The notes below the pieces were generated by a model. The model was not told the origin of the DNA, did not search any database, and was given only the letters and a program-made list of their open reading frames with translations. From positions 212,501-276,500 of the forward strand of contig JAQPZY010001665.1 of the NCBI GenBank assembly GCA_029931535.1: 64,000 nucleotides of DNA. The letters run 5' to 3'. Positions 56,458-64,000 of this stretch are shown here, in pieces. This DNA is from Margaritifera margaritifera (Eukaryota > Mollusca > Bivalvia > Unionida > Margaritiferidae). A program made the translations under genes and the position numbers. Position 1 is the first letter of the stretch. Every line of letters starts with the position of its first letter.

Positions 56458-57942
56458 TGTGGATTCTCTGACTGCAGGTGTCACCGGTGAAACCCTTGAC
56501 ACAACCCAGTAGACACAATCCCGTGTCCTGGTTGCACTGATTATCCATACAGGTAGCACTGCAAGGGCTCTGACAGAATTCATTATACCACCCCGGATTA
56601 CATCCCTGGATGCAGTATCCACTTGCTCTGTCACAAATGTCTGTGGTTGTGTTACTAGCATGACATCTTGGATCACAACTTGTATTGCATTTTTCCCCGT
56701 ATAACCTGATCGGACATTTCTCACATACGCCTGTTTGTTTATCACAGGGATATATACCACAATAATTCCAGCAGGTCTCGTTACAACTGTGACCATAGAA
56801 CCCACTGGCACACAATTTACAAAAACCCGTTTGTTTGTCACATCCAGTCATTCTCACATTATAACAGTTGTTGTTGCATTCCTCATTACACCGTGGTCCA
56901 TAGAATCCTGTCACGCACGAGTCACACTTTCCTGTCAATCTATCACAGGACGTCGTCCTACATGCTGTGCTGCAGGATTTGTCACATCTCCACCCATGCC
57001 ATCCACTCATGCAATCCTCACATTTACCTGTATGTTTGTTACATTGTATCTCTCCATTGCTGTTTCGCTTGCAATGACCACAGGTCTGATTACAGTTAGG
57101 GCCATAAAAACCACTAACGCAAGTCAAGCAGGCTCCAGTCAACTGATCACACTTATAACAGTTTTTTGCACAAGAATGGTTGCAATAGACTCCCATCTTC
57201 AATGGTGGACAGCCTTTCTGACACACTTCGCCCGTGTCACACTGTTTCGTAACATTTCTACATAAACTGTTACACTGACATCTGGTGCCATGCCTATGTG
57301 AGACACATTCATCGCACTGGTCGCTGCTTACACAAGTAACACAGTTTAGGGGACAGGTCAACTCGCATTTTAGTCCATATTTTCCACTTTTACATTCGAT
57401 ACAGTTATCTCTTCCATTGCAACTCACGCAGTTCTCTGGGCAATCCAAACAAACGTTACCAATTTCGAAGAATTTTCCAATAACGCACGAGGTGCATTTT
57501 TGTGGCTCGTCTATACATGTCAAACAATCTGGGTGGCACATGTTCTGACACGATTCGCCATATCGCCCGCTTTTGCATTCGTTGCAGTAACTTTGATTCA
57601 AACATCGGTTACAATGGGTAGGGCAAAGCCTGTTACATTTTTCCCCATACAGACCCGGTGGGCAGGTTTCGTTACAGTAAGGGCCTGACCAATGTGACAT
57701 GCAAGTTACACAGTGACCTTTTACCTCGTCACACTCATGGCACATACCCGGACAGCTCATATTACAGTATTGTCCATACCATCCAGTGATGCAACCATCC
57801 AGGCAACCATCGGTTAGCTCAAACAATTGCGTATTCCTGCACTTGAATCCACACACATCCATACACGATTCCTTGAGTATTTCAGAACTGCAGTTGCAGT
57901 GGAAACTTATCTCTTCCTCTGATTTGCATTTAAGACAGTCAT
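56458..57942 (-). CDS. FN3/EGF mosaic protein, large multi-EGF exon
   Basis: A single uninterrupted exon of about 494 codons encoding roughly a dozen laminin-type/MEGF-like EGF repeats. They show the recurring pattern C-x(2)-C-x(2)-G-(F/W)-Y-G-x(2)-C-x(3)-C, for example SGFYGPNCNQTCGHC, TGFYGPRCNEEC and SGWHGWRCDKSC. The domain type is that of MEGF10/scavenger-receptor proteins, which bind ligands outside the cell. Acceptor ACCTGTTTCTACTTGTAG at 57943; first residues DCLKCKSEEEISFHC. It enters in phase 1 and leaves in phase 1. The most likely donor is CCACA|GTACCG at 56457, though CTGCA|GTCAGA about 15 bp earlier is possible. No stop or frameshift occurs in 1.48 kb, so the exon is under coding constraint. 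Many N-glycosylation sites (N-x-T/S) are present. FN3 exons on both sides in matching phase suggest one large extracellular protein. Confidence 0.93.
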
Positions 57943-58899
57943 CTACAAGTAGAAACAGGTTGGACCGGTGGGATTACTCTTGCCATTTTGTTTGGTGGTT
58001 TCAATAACTTTTTAGTGTGTGACATTAAAATGCGGAACATGTAGTAGACGCATAAGATGTAATCAAATAAGAGTTTAACATTTTTCGCGAAGAGAAAGAA
58101 ACGGTACAAAATCTTCTTACAAATTGATGACAAATTAAATGCCTCATGCTTCAAGGCTATATAGCCATTGATCCCCTGCACCGCTGGACCAGATGAATGC
58201 CTTTTATGAAAGCACTACTGGTGTAGCACTATTACAACCATTTTGACTCGTATTTTCTATGTTCTTCCAAGAAGATCTTAAGACAACAAAATATGAGATC
58301 TTTTGACCAACGTCAAATTTGGATGTGACTTAGTGCATTATTTGTCAGTGTTTCCTTGACTGAAGTGCCATTGAGAGGGCGACAACGCTGTTCTTTCCGT
58401 CATACTCTATCGACTTTGAATGATGAAGGCCAATACATGTTCAGCAAAATATCAGAATATTAATATTGAATTTATGATATATTTAGATAACGATATGAAT
58501 ATATTAGTAAGCTACACAGTTGAATTATTAATCAGATCAAAGACATAACTTCCTTTTGTTCTAACGGCCGATTGTTCGCATCAACATTCATCGAATAAAG
58601 CATGACTCGGAAAAAGGATAATTTGAAAGGTTAATAGGGCTATCTTCCTGTTCTGCAAACCGTACATGATAACTTTGTATTAGTGAGTCCTTAGTTATGT
58701 ACTGCTTCGAAAGTATACGTCAGGCAGTAACTGCAATACATTCAAGCTTTAATGTGCAGAGATCGGGTATCGTTAAGAAGATCTACATTTTTCAAACACA
58801 CTGCTAATTAGGGAATTAAAGTTATCATAAACACACTGCTAATGAAGAAATCAAACTTATTAAAGTCAATAATGAAATTGAACGTTACTGGCTATGAGA

Positions 58900-59135
58900 G
58901 ACTGGCTAGCAAAGTGGAACTATAAGGGACTGGTTAGCAGAGTGAGAATATAAGCGACTGGCTAGTTGAGTGAGACTATAAGGGACTGGCTAGCTGAGTG
59001 AGACTATAAGAGACTGACTAGCAGAGTGAGACAATAAAGGACTGGTTATCTGAATGGGACTATAAGGGACTGGCTAGCAGAGTGGAAGTATAACAGACTG
59101 GCTAACATAGTGAGATTAGAAGGGGCTGGCTAGAA
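58900..59135. repeat. ~27-bp tandem repeat (about 9 copies)
   Basis: Copies of GACTATAAGGGACTGGCTAG plus CAGAGTGA with frequent single-base changes. Confidence 0.88.
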
Positions 59136-59552
59136 AAGTGAGTAATGACAACTGTTTGTTAACTAAACCTTTACAAAACAGTCTGTAACACAATCGAAGT
59201 GACTGCGGACAGTACATTTATTGCTTGCTTAATTTTGGTATTTTTGTATTTTTTGTTTTTGTCGAGGTATCTTTGGATTAGAGCAATTCCGCAGTTTGAC
59301 TTCTGTTCCTTATATTTTTCATTGGTATCTTTGTGTCTTAAGTTGCATTTTGTATTTGTCTGACTGGCGAAATTTAAGCGATTTTAACAACAGTCTAAAC
59401 TCAAAACAGTCTGTACTCAGTTAGTCAACATACAGGTATAGAACGATAGCTAAAGGATATTTAAAAAATTATTTACTAAACAAAGTACAAAACAGAAACA
59501 TTTCTTTTCGTGTTTTAATTGCATTGAACCAGCAACCCGTGATTCCAAGATT

Positions 59553-59725
59553 ATTTGTGAGAAATTTCTGCTATGAAATGATTGATTAATTGTGAGAAAT
59601 TCTGCTATGAAATGATTGATTAATTGTGAGAAATTCTGCTATGAAATGATTGATTAATTGTGAGAAATTCTGCTATGAAATTATTGATTAATTGTGAGAA
59701 ATTCTGCTATGAAATGATTGCAGAC
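59553..59725. repeat. 34-bp tandem repeat (5 copies)
   Basis: Near-identical copies of GATTGATTAATTGTGAGAAA followed by TTCTGCTATGAAAT. One copy has ATTATTG in place of ATGATTG. Confidence 0.93.
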
Positions 59726-59936
59726 GTTTAGTTTATAATAAATGATAAGATCAGAGAAAATAAAATGTTTTCAACTACCGAAAACTGGGGTATAGTCAGA
59801 GCAAGCCATTATTTAAAAATTACACATTATAGAATCCAGTTCGTTCGCACTATCATCTTTCCATGTCCAAATATGATAAAGTGATGGAAACATCGAAGCT
59901 TTTACAAAATACTCTAAATTTGTTTTGACATTGTGA

Positions 59937-59980
<44 letters not shown>
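59937..59980. repeat. (TA)n microsatellite
   Basis: About 22 TA units. Confidence 0.96.
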
Positions 59981-59983
<3 letters not shown>

Positions 59984-60130
59984 CAGCGTGAGTATCTGAG
60001 TGTCATATTGTTATTTTCTAAAATCCATTTCCTGAACAAATCAGAAACGTTCTTCAACCTCAGCAGAATATATATGGCGGGTGCGTCAATTTGGCATCGA
60101 TGGGATGCGACATGTGCAATATACCGGTAC

Positions 60131-60312
60131 CTAGAACTTCGATCGTGACCATAACAGGACTTGACATAGGTCCCTGTCCCAGAGGGCTGACAGATGAAAC
60201 ACGTATCATATAGGTCTCGTTTTGGCCCAGACCTCCAATAATGGCTGCTGTTGAACCAGACATATTGAGACTTTTCCATTGGTTTCCGTCCTCTGCTGGA
60301 GCATAGAAAACT
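60131..60312 (-). CDS. FN3/EGF mosaic protein, fibronectin-III exon upstream of EGF array
   Basis: Reads VFYAPAEDGNQWKSLNMSG, then STAAIIGGLGQNETYMIRVS and SVSPLGQGPMSSPVMVTIEV. This is a textbook C-terminal two-thirds of a fibronectin-III domain: the W, the 'x-I-x-G-L-x-x-x-x-x-Y' turn, 'I-R-V-x-(S)-V-S-x-x-G-x-G-P-x-S', and the final strand. Acceptor TTCAGACGCACAG; donor GAAGTTCTAG|GTACCG. It enters in phase 2 and leaves in phase 1, matching the multi-EGF exon. Its own first-part exon was not found in 60313-64000 and may lie beyond a LINE insertion or outside the window. Confidence 0.85.
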
Positions 60313-60390
60313 CTGTGCGTCTGAATCAAAAGATATGGGAGGAACTGAGAGCTTTGAAGCGTATACGCATTAATAAAAACCAAGAAAACA

Positions 60391-60440
<50 letters not shown>
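60391..60440. repeat. (TTA)n microsatellite
   Basis: About sixteen TTA units, roughly 80 bp upstream of the FN3 exon. Positions 60441-61285 contain a + strand frame of 89 codons (60947-61216) with no recognised domain. Confidence 0.95.
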
Positions 60441-60442
<2 letters not shown>

Positions 60443-61286
60443 CTGCCATTTTCTCACCGTGCTCTTCTTTGTGCGAAATAGGGAGCGTCAAAATTTAAAA
60501 ACCGTTGTGCACATCTAGGTACTTTTTTTTTTTGCTACCTTGTCAACAAGAATTCCAGTTTCAGTGGTTGCTTTCATTTGTAGCAAAAACACATAAGTCC
60601 GCATAAAAAATATAACTCGATATGTTTAAATATCAGTTTTACCTCTTAGTTTCGGTCAAGGTCGTTAAAATGATGCTTTCTGCTTGGTCTGCCCTTATAT
60701 TTTAGACTTTTTTTATAGCAAACGTGGGCCGCACATTTTAGGCCCTTGGTAAGAATTTAATCTAGTAAAGATTGACGGAAAGTATTGAAGAGCAGTAGAA
60801 AGACATGTTCTCGTGGGTACAGATGAAACAAGATATAAATCACGTACTTTATTATTTATTAACTTCTTTGATTAAACCGGTGCAGAAGGGAAAAAACCTC
60901 GGCTATTCCGCTTTTCTGGTCTACTAAAGAGCATCATACACATATCTTGAAAACTGGCACATATTTAATGTCTAATATAAATGTATATCGCAAATTAAAC
61001 CATTTAGGATATGTATTGTATGATGTACATTTAGTTGGCAATTACAGATTGCAAAATTATTCAGTACATGAGAATTTTTGGAAAGCAACTGTTTGCTTTT
61101 GGTACCAGGTTTTTCTAAAATGTGCCTGGTCAGCACGGAAATGTGCAAATTCCAAGTCTTTCAATTCAAATGGAAACTTACGTTATTGTTTATCAGACAC
61201 AGAAGCTAAGAAATAGTTGAGGGTTTTGTCAGTGTAATGCTTGTTTTAAATATGGATTAATTGTATTAGCTGCGTGAGACCGACTT

Positions 61287-63430
61287 TCATTTACATATAA
61301 CAGAATTTGTTAAGTTCCAAAGCCTAGGTATGTTACAGAAGACAAAAATGTTTCTATTATAATTTTTGAATCTGCAAATGACTCTTAACAATGTCTTACT
61401 ACTTATACGGAACAAATCTCGTATCTTTAATGCATTGATCCGTCTATTAAAAAATTTGGAATACATTGGTTTCTGTATGTGAAACAATGTGCACACAAAC
61501 ACGTAAAAACATTCCTTGTCTACATCGTTTGAATCACATAGTGTGCATTTTGATAATTCAATATATGTACTAAACCATCTTCCTATTTCTACTAGTGGTC
61601 TGTGATCGGATGTTCTGAATTCACAAGGTATATTTATCTGTTTCCCAGATAAATATTTGCTAATACTTGTCAAAGTCATGTCTGTCTTAAACATATCATA
61701 CATTGTCTTAAACATACCATACATTGTCTTAAAGAATACATTGTCCTACACATACCATACATTGTCCTACACATACCATGCATTGTCCTAAACATACCAT
61801 ACATTGTCCTCAATATACCATACATTGCCTTAAACATACCATACATTGTCTTAAACCATACATTGTCTTAAACCTACCATACATTGTCTTAAACCATACA
61901 TTGTCTTAAACATACCATACATTGTCTTAAACCATACATTGTCCTAATCATACTATACATTGTCTTCAACATACCATACATTGTCCTCAATATACCATAC
62001 ATTGTCTTAAACATACCATACATTGTCTTAAACCATACATTGTCCTAATCATACCATACATTGTCTTAAACATACCATACATTGTCTTAAATATACCATA
62101 CATTGTCTTAAACCATACATTGTCCTACGCATACCATACATTGTCTTAAACCATACATTGTCCTAATCATACTATACATTGTCTTCAACATACCATACAT
62201 TGTCCTCAATATAACATACATTGTCTTAAACATACCATACATTGTCTTAAACATACCATACATTGTCTTAAACCATACATTGTCCTAATCATACCATACA
62301 TTGTCTTAAACATACCATACATTGTCTTAAATATACCATACATTGTCTTAAACCATACATTGTCCTACGCATACCATACATTGTCTTAAACATACCATAC
62401 ATTGTTTTAAACATATCATGCATTGTTCTCAACATACCATACATTGTCCTAAACATACCATACATTGTCCTCAACATACCATACATTGTCCTAAACATAC
62501 CATTTATTGTCATAAACACACCATACATTGTATTAAACATACCATACATTGTATTAAACATACCATATATTGTCTTAAACATACCATACATTGTCCTAAA
62601 GATACCATACATTGTCCTAAATATACCATACATTGTCCTAAACATACCATACATTGTCCATTTTTTTCTCATATTATCTAAATTAGAATACCAAGTTTAT
62701 AAACATTGGCATACATGTTTTTTTAGATACATCGCTGCTCAATTTTCTATGATCTGTACCATTTCAGCATTTCTATGCACATCTTACACCAAAATTATTT
62801 AAACTTTCCAAATACTCCAAAAGATATCATTTTTGGGTAAAAAATTCACAACACTATAAATTATTACCGATAATTTTGTGGCTTTGCCTCCAAGAAGTGT
62901 ATTTCATATGTATTGCAAGTTGCTCCATACAACATATAAAAAAAGAATTGACTTCTTATGATTTAACATAGATCTGAAAAATGTAGTGTGAACTGCGTTC
63001 ACTGGGGCAATGTTTCCAACTTCCCACAACTCATATCCATATTTTAATATTGTCAGAATTATACGATTCAAAAGGATTTTGTTTTCTTTGTTGCCTTTTT
63101 AGTACAAACAGAACATTCATGGCCTGGTTAATAAGATTATTAATGGCTTTTATATGTTTCCTATTTCTAGAAAAGATAAAAGAAAGACTATGTTCATTAA
63201 TTAAACGTAAAACAACAATTCTTTACTCCATTAATCGCCAAATATCATAGCTTTAGTTTTGTTTAAATTTATATTATATTTCCAGAAATTACAAAGCTTG
63301 GGAAAACAATCAAACATACGCTGAATATCTTGAACGTCATCGGAAATAATACGCATATCATCTGCATGCAATAAAACTATTATTGTCGTTTATTTTGTAA
63401 AATAATTCCAATTCGTATGAACTGACTGAC
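61287..63430 (-). mobile_element. I/Nimb-like LINE, 3' half, decayed, with an array inside
   Basis: A non-LTR retrotransposon fragment on the - strand. From 63420: HADDMRIISDDVQDIQRMF and YNINLNKTKAMIFG, the RT catalytic A-D-D box and the following helix; then LKYGYELWEVGNIAPVNAVH and NHKKSI (about 63040-62930), the thumb region; TWYSNLDNMRKKW (62690) leading into a tandem array; then KTDMTLTSISKYLSG, EFRTSDHRPLVEIGRW and a Cys-x2-Cys segment (CTLCDSNDVDKE) at 61675-61490. The order is that of LINEs with the C-terminal CCHC-like region. Several stops and frameshifts occur. The 5' half is absent from the window. Confidence 0.82.
61675..62660 (-). repeat. 21-bp array made from LINE code (about 47 copies)
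   Basis: On the + strand the unit is CATTGTCTTAAACATACCATA; a 17-bp variant lacking CATA is interspersed. On the LINE strand one unit is exactly seven codons, MYGMFKT. The LINE frame enters from NMRKKW and leaves to DMFKTDMTLTSIS, which contains the single 'Y-x-x-F-K-T' segment expected at this place in the LINE. A block including CATTGTCCTAATCATACTAT recurs at 61937 and 62156, so a higher-order repeat of about 219 bp is present. Confidence 0.92.
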
Positions 63431-64000
63431 ATTTTTGCAATGTGATTGGATATAAACGGTCACTCGATACTGATCTGGAAATCGGTAAATTATTGGGACT
63501 ACTTTCGGTTACCAGTCAGTCTCCAGCGCACTTTAGGTCAAGCTTTGTCTATACCAACTCCTTACAAAACGCTAATAACAACAAAAATGTTCCCCCTCCT
63601 CCTGTGACTTCAAATCAAAATTTCCATCCACAGAAAATTCTACGATTAAAAAAGTTCAAGCAAAGGCAAATGGCAGGCTTTACGGGTCATTCTACAATCA
63701 TAAATTACTGAATTTCTCATTTCGAAAAGTTTTCGTCCGCTGTTATTGAATGTCATGGTCACATGATGAATGAGCAGAGGATCTCACTAAAAATGGAGAA
63801 ATGCTAAGAAAACAAGAAAAATTAATTCTAAATCAACAGGTACCGGACGGAAGCTTGGTGTTGAAAAAAGCAATAACCTTTCAAGAAAGAAACACAAAAA
63901 AAGGAAAGAAAAAACATAATACCGTGTTACAAAATGTCCTCAGATCACTACTGCGACCCGATCTGACACTCATTACTGTTCATAATGCTATATAATTGTC
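63431..64000. other. Unassigned DNA at right edge
   Basis: Two + strand frames (63442-63711, 89 codons; 63801-63995, 64 codons) are present. The first has a Pro-rich NKNVPPPPVTSNQNF stretch followed by a basic segment; the second is Lys-rich. Neither shows a recognised domain or a convincing splice site. I do not call them genes. Confidence 0.35.

Larger units (their letters stand above)
57943..60130 (-). other. Intron of the FN3/EGF gene
   Basis: 2.2 kb joining the FN3 exon at 60131 to the multi-EGF exon. It contains two tandem repeats and a (TA)n tract, listed separately, and otherwise unassigned DNA. Confidence 0.65.

Noticed and set aside
56735..57548. + strand frames of 60-176 codons
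   Set aside because: They are antisense shadows of the multi-EGF exon; the regular cysteine pattern is on the - strand only.
62418..62681. + strand frame with repeated HTIHCPK
   Set aside because: It is the complement of the 21-bp LINE-born array and has no independent support.

Overview
The window looks like an intron-rich, AT-rich animal chromosome, most likely from a mollusc or another lophotrochozoan (moderate confidence). Spliced exons with GT/AG borders, a Penelope-like element, several LINE lineages, tRNA-headed SINEs, two lineages of Polinton-type polymerase, and very abundant (CT)n, (TA)n and minisatellite DNA support this. Nothing bacterial was seen.

Two host genes can be supported. 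On the + strand, three 3' exons of a CHST15-like carbohydrate sulfotransferase lie at 3887-4040, 5006-5153 and 12381-12577. Their splice phases are compatible, the last carries the stop, and an AATAAA follows. Exons for the PAPS-binding N-terminal part were not found and are probably upstream of the window. On the - strand, five exons (60312-60131, 57942-56458, 51210-51107, 50193-49945, 47983-47782) read as a fibronectin-III / multi-EGF / fibronectin-III cell-surface or matrix protein. Phases match at the junctions that can be checked; both ends are missing.

Layout: 1-3.5 kb holds minisatellites and unassigned DNA. 3.9-12.6 kb is the sulfotransferase gene; its 7.2-kb last intron contains a gutted Penelope-like element, SINEs and a 1.7-kb cassette that recurs at 13.3-15.0 kb. 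16.0-17.5 kb is a 34-bp minisatellite. 18.6-22.5 kb is a decayed Polinton polymerase gene. 22.6-32.4 kb is a field of minisatellites with a 1.1-kb inverted-repeat element. 32.5-39.1 kb is bounded by inverted repeats and contains a second, different Polinton-type polymerase remnant plus a CR1/L2-like LINE. 39-45.9 kb is mostly featureless, 46.0-47.5 kb is a 50-bp minisatellite with higher-order structure, and 47.8-60.3 kb is the FN3/EGF gene. A Tx1/L1-like LINE (52.99-56.13 kb) sits in one of that gene's introns, and an I/Nimb-like LINE (61.3-63.4 kb) lies upstream of its first visible exon.

The most notable pattern is that three minisatellites (25, 45 and 21 bp units) lie exactly inside two LINE reading frames and repeat a short stretch of the LINE's own coding sequence. 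These are tandem arrays born from transposon code. All identifications come from reading the sequence; no database search was run.
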